64,000 nt of DNA from Azadirachta indica (taxonomy: Eukaryota; Streptophyta; Magnoliopsida; Sapindales; Meliaceae): positions 15,720,363-15,784,362 of the forward strand of contig CM040449.1 in NCBI GenBank assembly GCA_022749755.1. Reading direction: 5' to 3'. A program made the translations under genes and the position numbers. Positions 35,331-47,352 of the stretch are shown here, piece by piece. Below the pieces are notes generated by a model that searched no databases, was not told the DNA's origin, and was given only the letters and a program-made list of their open reading frames with translations. The stretch's first letter is position 1, and each line of letters opens with the position of its first letter.

Positions 35331-36700
35331 TAATTTAATTCCAAATCTTCATTCTAAGAATGTCATAACTAATACTACAAGAAAATTTTGGTTAGTCAAG
35401 GATATCAATTTTATTGTCATTAAAACAATGAATTATAAGCCTTAAGCTCGCATTAAATCTGAGCAGTGGATTTAGTGGTAAGGTAAAGATTTCGTTCTAT
35501 ATATATTTTCTTTGAGATTGATATTAACAAGTTTTGTAATATACAGGAGGTTAGGTTGAAACGAAGGATGAAGATGAAGATGAAGATCGATCGGCTACAG
35601 ATCTGGGTTGTTGTGTATTCGATAATTTTTTCATTTTTTTAATTATTATTATCAAAACTTAATAGAATCCTCATGATTGGCAAATATAATTTGCTTAACA
35701 ATCAGCAATATATGTAATTTTACTTGTACATTAACAAATACTTTGGTTTTTTAGATATTAGAAAATTTGAGGTTTGCTTATTGAAGTAGAGAGATTATTC
35801 CTTATAAAGTAGTCTTAGTTCTGTCAGAGCAAAGTCTTGGGTATGCAAGTTGAAAAAAAAGAGTTTCCATTTTTTACTCTTTATTTATTTTCTTAACTTA
35901 ATGGCTTGGTTCTATAAATATTTTTTGCATATATGAGACATCTAAATAGTTTTTTTGAGATTCTAAGTTTTTCTATCCTTATTATTCTATTTCTAAAGTC
36001 TTTCTTGTTTTTATTCCAAAGAAATCTTATGGTTATTGCTGACGAGTTTACCAAGAGAGTTACCTTGATATGGTTCTCTTCTTCAAAATCCACTCCAATC
36101 TTTGGCACGACTCCACATGTAGTCTTTTCCATAAGTGTTTCAAGAACACTTGTGTGAAATAATCTTTGCAGTTGTCTTTATAATTGCTACACAAAACTTT
36201 AGGTCCCTTATTATTGTTATACAAAACTTAAGGTCACTATAGTTATAAAGAACTTCCAGTCCTTCTAGTTGTTGTTAAGACTTCTATTAGCATTATATGG
36301 TAATTAATGTATTTGAAGAAATTTTTGCTTCTGAAAATTGTTATTGTTTTAACTAAACTCCATGTTGTTCGTTTTCTAGTTATTTTAGATTAGCTAATTG
36401 TTAAAATCTAACTAGGAAACACAAATTTGCTATTCTACGACTCAAAGGAAATAAGGATTTTTAGAAATAAGGAGTTTACCAAGGTAAGAATCCTTCCATT
36501 CTTAGGAGATTTATTTCCTTAAGCAATAATGAAACAAAATCCTCTTTGGACTAGGGTTTATGTTTTTGTATAAATAAAAATTATTTTTAAGCATTTATTA
36601 AAGTCTCCAATAGGTGGAAAACTTGTTCAAAGAGAGCCCCTCCATAGGCATGATCTTGTTTTCTAGATTGTTCATATTTTTCCTTATGATTTATTTGAGA
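35331..36700. other. AT-rich region, no supported gene
   Basis: Contains a GATGAA-type run at 35,569-35,590 and an imperfect duplication of an ACAAAACTTTAGGTC word at 36,190-36,235 that recurs at about 37,127. Small open frames on both strands at 35,893-36,157 look random. Confidence 0.4.
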
Positions 36701-36729
36701 ATAACTTAGTGGGAATTATTTGTCTGTGA

Positions 36730-37065
36730 TTCCTATTATAAGAGACTTAAGGATTTAGATATCTTAAGTATTATGAAGACAATTTGGTTGCGTTCTTTGG
36801 GAGAGGAACTTGATTTTCTTTGGGAAAAGAAGTCGTGTTGGTTGAACAGAGTTCGAGACATAAAAAGTGAGAAGATTTGTGAAATAAAGCCATCTAAAAA
36901 GATCCTATACAACGGTGACAATGAAGGAGTCTTTGATTTGTATAAGTCTATTAGTGTTTATATCATCGTATTCCTTAATGAATTATTTTTCTCTGAGCGC
37001 GGCCTCGTGGATGTAGGATTGGAAAATCCGAACCACAATAAAACATTTGTCTTCATCATTTTATT
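36730..37065 (+). repeat. Copia-type LTR 3' fragment
   Basis: 'GCCTCGTGGATGTAGGAT' near 37,001 followed by CCGAACCACAATAAAAC is the signature sequence found near the 3' end of many plant Tnt1-like copia LTRs. The 101-codon open frame that overlaps it (36,773-37,078) is therefore probably not a gene. Confidence 0.55.
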
Positions 37066-37149
37066 TGTGGCTTATTGATTAAATTAATTGTGAAATTATA
37101 CCAACCAACAAATTTTTCAATTGTTATATAAAACTTTAGGTTCTTGCTC

Positions 37150-38650
37150 AAGACAACGCTAACATGTATACATTTAACTGCAAGCACACAATTCATGTCA
37201 AATCCATAAGGATCGAATTTTCAAATTAAAGCTAAGTACCATAGCTTTGGCAACTTAATTTTATTTAGGCAAACTAAATTTCAATATGTGAAGAAAAATA
37301 ATACAATTAAATATAGAAAACATATATGATAAGAGTTCTAAGGCCTTGACTTCAAAACTGTCCTTATATTTATCCTATTTAGTGATTGTCAATGTATTCC
37401 AATTTAATTCATTAATTATTTTATAACATTGTTCCCTCTCCTGAGTTTTGAACAAAGTCCTATGTATTAATATCCCTTTTTGACTCGGTCTAATTATACG
37501 TTCATTCTACTCCACCCATAATTAACTACCAGGTACTTGATTACCTCCCAGTTTTATAATATCCTAAGTGTCAATTTCGTGTTGATCACCTCTCAGTATC
37601 ACAACTACTTAACCCAAAACCAATAAATGACTTAATCTTTCCCAAGAGTCAAATCATTTATCAATAATAATCTAATTCATCATACAACCAATTAGAGACA
37701 TTAAACAACAAGGAACACAAATAAATTGAATTGTACTAACATTAACAAAATACTAAATACTAAAAACATGGTTCAAATGAACTATATCAAGTCTCTAGAA
37801 TATGAAATTTAGCCCAATATACAAGAATCCATAACATAAAGCAACAAGAAACTTATAAGTGTGAGCATTAAATTAAGACAACAACAAAATATAAATTTCA
37901 AGAGAAAATAAAGAGAGGAAGAGATAAAACTAGAGAAATTGATGCTTCAAATCCGTAAATCTTCAAGTATTCTCCCAAATTCCTTCAAACAACGATGATT
38001 TTCCACCTCTCTCTCTAAAAATCTCCTCCTCCTTGTGTGTTTCTATCACTATCTCTCACATTTTTTTACTCTGTAATGGTGGCTAATCTTAGAGAAACAC
38101 AAAACCCTTGCTTTTATTCAAATCTCCCACACCCAAATTTGATCCAAAAGCTAAAAATGGCCCTTGGATGCATAACAAGTTGCAAAGAGCACAAGGGCAT
38201 AGAGGTGGGAGAGTGACATAGCATGCCCCAGATTTTATTTAAGGAGGAAAAAAATGTTGGTGAGGCCTGGCCTCACACCCTTCTTGTTGTCTTAGGTCTA
38301 AATTTGAGGTTCTGTTGCTGTCATATGGTGTCTTTTGCTCTTGACCAACATTGTTTGGCTCGCGACACACACCCTACTTTGAATATGATATGCAAACAAT
38401 ATATCTTTGGAAAGCTTTGAATATCTATTTTCTAACACAATAAATAGAACACAATTATGAGTTGCATATATAAAGTTGTGAACATTCTAGTAATCCATAC
38501 TTAAGATAATTGATTCTACTCCTTTAACCCAATTTACACCAAATTCTCCTCAATTTTGCTTTTCTTGCTCCCTTACAAACACACACAATTTTTTTATCAA
38601 GCTTAAGATTCTTTTTCACAAATATTTAAGTCAACAATAATTAATTCATG
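37150..38650 (-). repeat. Non-coding dispersed repeat, copy D (minus orientation)
   Basis: Landmarks shared with copies A, B and E: a 'CATAAGGATCGAATTTTC' left part, 'GTTCTAAGGCCTTGACTTC' at 37,337, a T/C-rich stretch near 37,990-38,060, then 'CCAAATTTGATCCAAAAGC' and a GC-richer end at 38,140-38,350. The best complete example of the family in the window, about 1.5 kb. Confidence 0.55.
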
Positions 38651-39307
38651 AGTGAAATACTCTCTAATCAGCTCTTGTAATTGTTATATGCAGAAATTTG
38701 GGTCCATGACTATATTTTAAGATTCCGATTAATAAGATTAATTTTTCAAAACTTCATGTTCTAATAGTCGTTTTATTTTTTTTTCTTTTGCAAGAGTTTT
38801 GAGTTACAATAATAATATTTAACAATATTGATAATGACATAACTAAAAAAAATAATTATTAAATTTATAACTAAAATCAATGTAAACACAGAATAAATAT
38901 GCTAACAGAAATATTTTTAAAACATATAATATACTATTCTTATTTTTTCTCTTATGAAAGAGTCAATTAATGGAAACTACATAATATATTTACAAGACAA
39001 TTACAAAATAACAAGCATAATAGAAATAGTATAATGCAAAAGTATTTAACTAACATTATAAGAAAAATTAAATACTTCATGTACCTGAATTAACAAATTA
39101 TTTTGATAGCATGTTATAAATAAATTGTTTGGATATAAAGAAAATATGTGGACTAAATAGACTTTATTTGAATAAAGTGTTGAATTAAAATAAACCAAAA
39201 AATACAAAAGCACTTAGCTATGTAAGTGTAAACCTTGTAAAATTTTTGAAGTTATTAATTTTCATTTCTCACTTGGAACTCTTTTATTAACTTTCAAAAT
39301 AATGCTA

Positions 39308-39310
<3 letters not shown>

Positions 39311-39343
<33 letters not shown>
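39311..39343. repeat. (AAT)11 microsatellite
   Basis: Eleven uninterrupted AAT units. Confidence 0.95.
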
Positions 39344-39347
<4 letters not shown>

Positions 39348-40085
39348 TATTGACTTTGTGCAAATGAATTACAATGTAAACTTTGTAATATTTTTGAGTG
39401 TGTATTTCCTTTCCTTGAATTATAAATTCCTACATATCTTCAATGTTATTAATTAATGGTCTCCATCTAATATATACAATATTTCTACGTGATAATAATA
39501 GTAGTTTCTAATGTATCCTCTAGAGAGTGCATGTTCACAAATCCTAAATCTACATTAACATAAAAATTATATGTCCACCTAATTGATGTATGTGATTCAT
39601 ACCAACATTATTTGTTACATCTAAGATATACTAGTTATATTATGTAGAAGTCACTATAAATATTATATGAAAAAATCTAATGTCAAAATAACACATGAAA
39701 TTTTAATTCACATAATATATGCTACATGTGTCAAATATAAAAAATAGTATCAATAATCATTGCTTTATATAAACAAAAATTTTCAGTAACTAGTAATACT
39801 TTTTCTTAATCATATTACTAATAAAACAAAGAAATTGGTATGAGTGGTAGAAAGAAATAAATAATCTAAAAAATCAAACCAAACTGATGGACCATTTTCT
39901 GTTTATTGACAGATGGTGCTAAAAAAAAAATTGAAGTAATTGCCACATGGACAAATTTATTAGAAGTCTCCTTATTTCCACGATGAAAATGTAATGGATC
40001 ACTAGATCTTGCATTGAGAAAAATTAGAATATTTTATTATATATACAAATACGTAGAAGTCCATTTAGCACAAGAATATTAATTG

Positions 40086-40088
<3 letters not shown>

Positions 40089-40122
<34 letters not shown>
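40089..40122. repeat. (CT)17 microsatellite
   Basis: Seventeen uninterrupted CT units. Confidence 0.95.
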
Positions 40123-40125
<3 letters not shown>

Positions 40126-40384
40126 CTCAATTTGATTAATTTTTCTTTTAAGCTACTTGTTGAAGTCCAAAGCAATGTCATTGACAAATTTCACATGACT
40201 TTGTCCATCAACTCTTCAACTATATTTTTTTTTTCATAACATTTAAAGGCAAGCAACTAACAGATTTACTGTTATATATCCAAAATATGTTCCCTTCTTG
40301 ACCTTATTGACATATTTCTAAAAGTCAAATCAGTTACTTACAATATTTATCCAAAGTAAAAAATTAGGTTCAAGATAAGATGAA

Positions 40385-41395
40385 TGCTGATTTTCTAAGG
40401 TTGATGCAAGGGCCAAGGTCAGTGGCTGAGTATAAGGAGTAATTCAAGACTTTATCACGATTTGCTTCCACATTGCTGCTAATGAGGGTAGCAAATGCAA
40501 GGGTTTTCCAAAATGGTTATATTCAGTAGCAATTAAGTCTCAAGCTATCATTGCTGATGAGGGTAGATTGTGCCATCGTTGTTAAGAGGGATTTGGTTAA
40601 GTCTCAAGCTACAGGGGATAAGAAGGTTAAACACAACTATCAAGATGGATCTCGAGATGGAAGTTTCTACAAGCATAAGGGATCTTTTATTACTCCTCAA
40701 AATAGCATAACACCTTGTCTCATTGTATCAAAATGTATTGGGGAAAGTGTTATTTGAAGTTAAAAGCATGTTTTGGCCATAATGAAACAGGATATAGGCT
40801 TAGAGATTGCCCGAAGAAACCTAGTGCTAGTACAAAGACTCAAGCTGAAGGTGAACAGAGGAAGAAACCAAGAGTTCAGGTACATGTCTTCAGCATGACT
40901 GAACAAAATGCTAGGGTATCCAACGATGTGGTATCAGGTACATTAACCTTATTTTCTAAAAATGCTAAGGTTTTGTTTGATTCTGGTACCCTCATTCATT
41001 CATATCATGTGCATTTGTTTGCTATGTGGATAAACCTATTAAACCATTGGAATATCATCTATCTATATCTACACATATGGGTAATAGTGTATTAGTGGAT
41101 TATGTTTACAAATCTTATGTGATAAATCTTTGTGGTAGAGATTTTTTAATGGATCTCTCGCCTCTAAAGATTTATGCTTTTGATGTTATATTGGAGAGGA
41201 GTTAGTTGGCTGCCTACCATGCCACAACAACAGATTGCTTTACCAAAGAGATTGTGTTCCATATTCTTGGAAAGGCAAAGCTTGTTTTTAGAGGGATTCA
41301 AAATGGTAGCAATGCTTTGACTTCCATGGTCAAGACTAAAAAAGACGCTGTGAAAAGGTTATGAAGGGTTGTTTTCATATTCTAAAAACACTTGT
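40385..41395 (+). pseudogene. gag-protease fragment of a second Ty3/gypsy element (chromovirus-like)
   Basis: 'DFLRLMQGPRSVAEYKE' at 40,390-40,440 is the Gag core of chromovirus-like elements (family: FL.L.QG..SV.EY...F). A degraded zinc knuckle follows ('CFGHNETGYRLRDCPKKP', 40,758-40,815; the second Cys of CX2C is missing). The protease reads 'VLFDSGTLIHSY' at 40,973-41,010 with its D-S-G intact. Its C-terminal half ('VILERS' region, then 'FRGIQNGSNAL' at about 41,290) is in other frames. No polymerase follows, so the copy is truncated at about 41.4 kb. It is a different lineage from the element at 1-11.5 kb, which has D-T-G and two RNase H domains. Confidence 0.82.
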
Positions 41396-44178
41396 TCCAC
41401 AACCATATAAGTCATTCAGGTCACATATAGATATATTGAATATCGGCACAAATGAACCCATTCAATATCAATGTGATTTAATAATAGCTATGGCCTACCT
41501 TTAAGCCATTGTATTCCTTTGCAATGGGTACTAGGACTAGCTTGCTCCTACACACTGTAGACTCATTATTTAGGTCTCGTGCTATTTTAAAAATTACAAG
41601 TACAATAGCAGTAGTAGTAGATTTATCCATACAAAACTTAAGTAAGTTTTCTAAAGTTACAACATCATATGATCCTTAAGCCATTACGTGCGATCCAAGG
41701 GATGTGAAGGGCCTTACTCCTTGTAACTCAGAAAGGGCTTAAAAGCTCAATTTAAATTTAAAGACTTAGCAGTATTGAAGCCCACCGAGAGTTTTTCAAG
41801 GCCTATACATTGATCAACCAATCATGCATTAACACATGGATTAAGCAGATTTCGTCACTCAACAATATCTTATTTTAATATCCTTTTGATGGTCAATTAC
41901 ATTTCAAATTTTCCTAACATAAATTCTTACAAAAATGTTGTAATGTGACATATGTACCCTTAAGGTTTAGTCGAATGTACACTTTAATCTTATCAATTTC
42001 AAGACTATCTACACAAAGTTTTTATTGGTTTAATACGTGAATTTGCACTAAAATAAGAGTAATTTGTTACAATTAACTCTTAAAATAATTATAATTAAGA
42101 AGCTATTATATTAGTTGTAATATAAAAATTGAACACACCATCTAAATTAACGAAAGAATTTAATAAATAAGGGTGTATACAGATATTTTTAAAACCAATG
42201 AAAATAAATTAACTTTCTAACGAAACCTTAAAGTTGGTATGTCCTTTATCCTATAATAATCTACATATTATAATCGTAAGGCGAAAAAGGTGGTAAAAGG
42301 TAAAGACAAAATGTCTCTTTCTAAATTTTGTATAAAAATTAAAAAACCTTTACTCTTCCAATATCAATTCACTTTGATACTTTTATCATCTTTTAAAAAA
42401 ATTACAAAACAGGAAATACATTAAAAATGCACTTAATAATTTCATTTCAATTCCATCATAATATTATAAATATCATAACAGGCGTTCATTATTAAAATAC
42501 TGGTCAGAAATTTTGAAATTTATTATTATGAATTTAAAAATTATTTTTATTTTTCTAAATTTGCACATAAAAATTATTCGAACCATGATCAAATAATAGT
42601 CAAGTAAAGTTGGAAAATAATTTAATATAAATATGATATTTTAGAAGGTATTTGACCATAGTTGAATATAAATCAAGTTATTATTGATTTATTAATATGA
42701 GTTATAAAAGGTTGAGTAAAAGTTAAAAAAATAATCAGTAGAGAGTAAAAGTACATGGCAATAAAAGTCAAAGTAATTGAAAGTTCATTATACTTTTCCT
42801 TATTTATCCTGTTTGTGAAATTAATGAATATGGTTCATATTTTTCAAATTTGGCTACTTTTGAAAAGCATATGCAGTGTAATTTTCTCAATAAAGGGGGA
42901 TTTACTACATAAATCTAATGTATTTGATATTTTATGTTTCGAAATTTCAAAATTTATTTATGTTTCAAATTTTCAAAATTTATCTGAAAATTTTAAGTTT
43001 TGCTTTAAAGCTTTCCATTTCAATGTAGAATGCTTGAAAGTTTATGTTACAGATAAAAAGTAAATAAATAATATAAAAATATATATAGTATATTGTAACC
43101 AATTTCAATAGCAAAATAATAGAATTTTCCATAAATTATAAAACATATGTAAATATAACACGTTAAAAATTATCTAAGAGACAAACTAAAAATATGACAT
43201 TCTTTGAGTGTTAGTTAACTAAATGAAAATATCAAAAAGTTGAAAATACCTTTATTTTTATTTTTATTTTCCATATTCTTTTTATTAGCATTTTTACCAA
43301 AACTTTAAGATTTTTTTCCTAAATTAACTAATCCTAAAATCCCCTTTTTACTTTAACCCTAATTTTAATTACCCAACATAAGTTACCATTACTTTCACTA
43401 CTTAGTAGCCGTCATAGATGATGCAGAGATGAAAGCCAAAAAATGGGGAGATTAACTAAAATAAAAAGTCCTCTACAGTTGATATTATGGTAAAATATGA
43501 GTTAATCACGTGACATTACGTAAACCCATAAGGTCACAAGTGGCGCCGTGAGGGACAATCCACCTTGTAAAGGATCTTCCTCTAAAAAGCTAGTGTAAGA
43601 GGAAGGTCATTGGAACATTTATTTATTTTCTTAAACAAAAATACTAATTTAAACCCCTGGTGACCCTAGTTTGAGCATGCTTTCTATTGCAAGTTATCTC
43701 GAATTGAGGAGGGAAACAATTGGGTTGGAGTTAGAAAAAGCATAAAATCACTCCAATAAAAGCTTTATGCAAGTGTTTTAGGAATTTTATTGTTAATAGA
43801 AATTCTCAAAAATATTTTAATGGGTTGGCTCTAGACCATCTTATTGAGTTTGAGATGCGAACCAAGTGGTAACTAGCTTCTGAGCACTTTTTTAGTTATC
43901 AGCGATCCTATGACAAACCTAGGTGCAAGCAAGCAAAATCTCGCACCAACAATTGGTATTCTCATTACAACAAAATTTTTGTAAAATTAAATCAAAATTT
44001 TCCCATCTTGCTAAAAATATTGCTTGTTAATGGTGTCAATCTACCCACCTTAACACCTTGAACAATAAGCCCTTCAACAAGAACAATAGATGTTATTAAC
44101 CTTAAGTGAAGTAAGGAATGGAGCTGGAAATTATCTTGGCTTTTATGAATCAGTTAGTTGTGTTCTTACTTCATCCAT
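41396..44178. other. AT-rich region, no supported gene
   Basis: A 102-codon open frame at 42,755-43,063 is hydrophobic and F/I/K-rich as expected by chance in such DNA. The only structured item is the hairpin at 43,573-43,608. Confidence 0.45.
43573..43608. repeat. Short hairpin (11-bp stem, 14-base loop)
   Basis: GATCTTCCTCT and AGAGGAAGGTC pair fully with one G-U wobble. It may be the terminal structure of a small element or chance. Confidence 0.5.
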
Positions 44179-44464
44179 TTAGGCTTGGCAAAAACTCAGG
44201 TTCGAGCTAGGTTTGCAAAAACCTAGCCCTGTCCCAAATTATTTTTAATAAATTGGACCTAGCCCAGGTCCAGGTTTAATATTTTCAAGTTGGATCAAAA
44301 TCCGGCCTAAAACAGGTCAAGTATAAAATTTGGGCTTTTAAAATCCAAGAATTATTATAATAATTTTTTTTTTTATGTTTTAAAGCCTAGCCCAATCTGA
44401 CCCAGCTTTAAATTTTTTGAAGCCTGGTTGGCCAAGATTTGAACCGAGCTCAAGCTAAGCCTAA
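44179..44464. mobile_element. MITE-like element, 286 bp
   Basis: Ends TTAGGCTTGGC and GCTAAGCCTAA are inverted copies with one mismatch in 11. The interior has further inverted words (GGTTCGAGCT / GAACCGAGCTC) and CCTAGCCC/GCCTAGCCC repeats. No coding capacity. No clear target duplication was found, so the superfamily is open; hAT-type is a guess. Confidence 0.45.
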
Positions 44465-44695
44465 TCTGCGTTTAAGTTAAAAAGCATCCAACTACTCTGA
44501 ATACCCATTACTCTCAGCAGATTTATATTTTCCTTTTTCTTCCTCTAGTTTCTCAAAAACCAAACAATAATCACTGCTAAAACTTCATGCCCAAACTAGA
44601 CAGGAAAATTCTGGAAAAATGTTGACGTCTTCTAGCTTATTTGTTAAAAAAAAAATATAGTACATTATAAAGAATTAATTAGTCTAGTTAAGGGG

Positions 44696-44947
44696 TTGAG
44701 CGATCTAAAACTGGAAAAGAATTTTAGAATTCTTATGGAAATAGAATTTGAATTTAAAGATTATGATAGAAAGATCTCCATTATCCATGGTCTAAAAAAG
44801 AAAAAATCGACCGATCAGTTTATTTGTTCCAATTCATTGATTGAATCTGGTAGAAATATCATAAAAAAATCAGAGTGCCGCATTGACAAACAAGATATAT
44901 ATATTGTTTGTTTTTTAACACTTTTCACAAACAAAAGAAATGTGTGA
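44696..44947 (+). CDS. Unrecognised 83-codon open frame near the rRNA fragment
   Basis: The frame from ATG-like context (first in-frame codon near 44,696) gives a lysine- and isoleucine-rich peptide, 'NFRILMEIEFEFKDYDRKIS' and 'SLIESGRNIIKKSECRIDKQ'. This composition resembles plastid-encoded proteins more than its AT-rich surroundings. An organelle origin is possible because an organelle rRNA fragment lies 200 bases downstream, but I cannot name a gene and it may be a chance frame. Confidence 0.15.
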   Translation: MSDLKLEKNFRILMEIEFEFKDYDRKISIIHGLKKKKSTDQFICSNSLIESGRNIIKKSECRIDKQDIYIVCFLTLFTNKRNV

Positions 44948-45142
44948 CTTTAACTATTGATTGGGCCATGCAAAAATATGCCTTTATCTACTACAATGGA
45001 ATTCATAACCAAATGTGTCTTTGATCCAACTACTGCCCTATAGAGAGGATTAGCTGGTTCGATTGAAAAGAATCTTTTCTATGATTAAACCCAAACATGT
45101 TGTGCATGAACAGGCTCTGTAAGATCCAGAAGAATAAGTGAT

Positions 45143-45292
45143 GTGAAGGGTGGCTACTTCTAGGCAAACCTCCTGCTTGTCTCTACACCCCTACCTCCTT
45201 TGTCACTGAACAGTCATTTAGGGACCTTAACTGGTGATCTGGGCTGTTTTCCTCTCGACAATGAAGCTTATCCCCAATTGTCTCACCTGCCA
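45143..45292 (-). rRNA. Fragment of organelle-type (23S-like) large-subunit rRNA
   Basis: The minus strand carries the conserved large-subunit segment 'GGGGATAAGCTTCATTGTCG', 'AACAGCCCAGATCACCAG', 'TTAAGGTCCCTAAATGA', 'CAAAGGAGGTAGGGGTG', 'AGGAGGTTTGCCTAGAAG' in the order found in bacterial-type 23S RNA (the helices before the GTPase-centre region). Plant cytosolic 25S differs here, so the source is plastid or mitochondrial. Similarity stops at both edges, so this is a partial copy inserted into nuclear DNA, not a working rRNA gene. Which organelle I cannot decide: AAGGTCCC favours plastid and CCTAAATGA favours mitochondrion. Confidence 0.85.
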
Positions 45293-45299
45293 ACCCTCA

Positions 45300-46053
45300 A
45301 TCTTGATTCCTTTTTCTTCAAAATCCTTCAAAGTTAAAGAGCAGAGATGATCAACCATCTCTAACCCATTCTATTGCTTTTAATCTTTGAATGACAAATG
45401 AAGAGCATGGATACATTTTTTATTAGGATTGTGAGTTTGAGGAATACAATTTTATTTTTCTAATTTTTTTATTTTTTTTTAATTTTTAATTTAAAAAATA
45501 TAATTATATGCCAATAAACTATTATCCACTACTTTAACTAAGAAACACTCTTAGCTACTTTCCCTTCTTCGTGTATATAGAAGAAAAGCCCAATTCTTTT
45601 CTCCATCTTCACTCTCCTTCATAAGTTACTCTTTTCTCCCTTTTCTTTTCCTTCTCATTAATCTCAAATCATCTGCTACTTAACTCTACATGATTCATTC
45701 AAAATCACTGCTAAACTTACCGCTAACTTGGTAGAATCGTAAAGGAGCTAATTTTCTTAGCTTTTTATTTTAAAATTAAGATTTTGAATATAAATAGAAA
45801 ATTAGGCCTATCTTTTTGTTCAGGAGGGCTTGTTTTTGACCCCATTGGACTTTACAAATATAATAAAAACTTTGTAGTTTTTAGGATTTGGACCCAAGAT
45901 TTTAAAGAAAGTATATAACTATCTTACCACTACACTACTCTTAATTATTGCTTATAATGTGTAAATGTAATATATTTAAGCAAGAACAAGTATTTTACTT
46001 ATATTATTAAAAGTATTATTTTTAATTGTTAATTGATATAAAAAACAGTAAAA
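45300..46053. other. AT-rich flank of the CACTA element, no feature seen
   Basis: No open frame or repeat of note apart from T-rich runs around 45,450-45,490. Confidence 0.5.
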
Positions 46054-46056
46054 TCT

Positions 46057-46069
46057 CACTACAACAAAT
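46057..46069 (+). repeat. 5' terminal inverted repeat of the CACTA element
   Basis: CACTACAACAAAT; pairs with 55,195-55,207. Confidence 0.92.
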
Positions 46070-46480
46070 ATCATATTAGTAACATTTTTTACTAAAATGC
46101 TACTAAATGTTAATATGAGGTAGCATTTTCTTACAAATTTTACATTTAGACACTCAACTAGTAACATTTTATTTTTTAGTTGCATTTTATATTTAATTAG
46201 TAGCATTTTTTTAAAATGTTATCTATAATGTTAAATGCTGTAACACTTCAAAAATACTACAAATTAAGATAAATTTAGTAACACCAGACAAAAACTACAA
46301 AAAGAACTAAATTTTAATTTGATAAAAATATCAATTATAGTAGCAAATTCTTAAAAAATGCTATAATTAACTTTAAAGCAATATATTTGTTTCATTACAT
46401 TTTGTGTTTAACTAATAGCATATTCCAAATGCTACAAAATGATAAATCACATATAACACTCAAAAAATGCTACCAAATAA
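46070..46480. repeat. 5' subterminal repeat array
   Basis: Six exact AATGCTA or TAGCATT words in both orientations (near 46,096, 46,122, 46,202, 46,357, 46,430 and 46,467), plus variants such as AGTAACATTT. In maize Spm, subterminal 12-mers of this arrangement bind the TNPA protein; here the word would be the equivalent, by inference. Confidence 0.75.
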
Positions 46481-46811
46481 AATAAAGAAAATAATATGAA
46501 TAAAACCTTCAATAAGTATAATTTTAGCAGCAAAACAAAATTCTAGCAGCAAAAAAATTGTGGGACCAAAAAGTATTTTTGCATAATAATAAATAAATTC
46601 TTAAGTTTTGAAAAATAGTAAAAAATATATACTTTAACTAGTTGTAATAAATAGCCCCCATATTGAATCATAACTAATATTAAATTAGGGATTTACATGC
46701 AACAAACACAAAACTTTATTCATTTTTGTCCTTTTATTGAATATAGGGATCTAATAGTTATTTAGCTTAATTTTTTTATGTTTTTAGTGTAATAAAATCA
46801 CTTTCCTGTAC

Positions 46812-46835
46812 CTTCTTCTTCTTCTTCTTCTTCTT
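46812..46835. repeat. (CTT)8 microsatellite
   Basis: Eight uninterrupted CTT units in the 5' non-coding part of the CACTA element, possibly within the transcript leader of the transposase gene. Confidence 0.95.
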
Positions 46836-47352
46836 CGGTCTCATCTGTTCTGTCTTTTCTTTCATTCTCCCTTTATTCTCTTTGCTTTCTTTTGACAATA
46901 AAACATAACTAATTAAAAAATCAAGGCCATATTTCTTATTACAAAAGGCGTGAAACTCATATTTCCATCTTTTTTCACTTTCTTTGGTAAGTTTTTACTT
47001 GGTATTTTGTTAGATTCTTATTTTTTATGTTTTTATTATAAATTGATTTTTAGTAATTTATATTTTAATCACAAAATTTGTATTGTCTAGTTCTTTGAGT
47101 TGTCTTATAATGTAAGGAAATTGAGAAATATTGTGAACATATAGACTATTACTCATTCACTTGCTGTATTTATGTAAAATTTCTCTTTTCTTTTAAAATT
47201 TTGTTAAATTATGTATTTTTTTGGTTAATTTCCACAATTTTTTCTATTCAATGTTATTATTTGCTTGTCATTTTAGTAAATTATTAGAGATAAAGAATTT
47301 CTCAGTATCCAGGTCATACAAATTCACAAATTTTTTTGGGTATATTACAGTC

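Larger units (their letters stand above)
38651..40384. other. AT-rich region with microsatellites
   Basis: No gene seen. It includes (AAT)11 and (CT)17 and, at 40,293-40,368, the sequence shared with 24,297-24,372. A TATATATACAAAT stretch lies about 45 bases before (CT)17, so a relic promoter and 5' leader is possible, but no coding sequence follows. Confidence 0.5.

Noticed and set aside
35373..35395. TACTACAAGAAAATTTTGG resembles a CACTA terminus
   Set aside because: The first base is T instead of C and no matching inverted end or target duplication exists nearby. The only TTTTCTTGTAGTG belongs to the 46-55 kb element.
36773..37078. 101-codon + strand open frame
   Set aside because: It overlaps a recognisable copia LTR 3' signature and is probably non-coding.
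40080..40130. (CT)17 with upstream TATA-like sequence as a gene promoter
   Set aside because: No coding sequence follows before the retroelement fragment at 40.4 kb.
42755..43063. 102-codon hydrophobic open frame
   Set aside because: F/I/K composition is expected from AT-rich DNA; no motif, no homologue recognised.
45143..45292. rRNA similarity, considered as bacterial contamination
   Set aside because: The bases carry organelle-type features and are embedded in plant repeat sequence without a gap.
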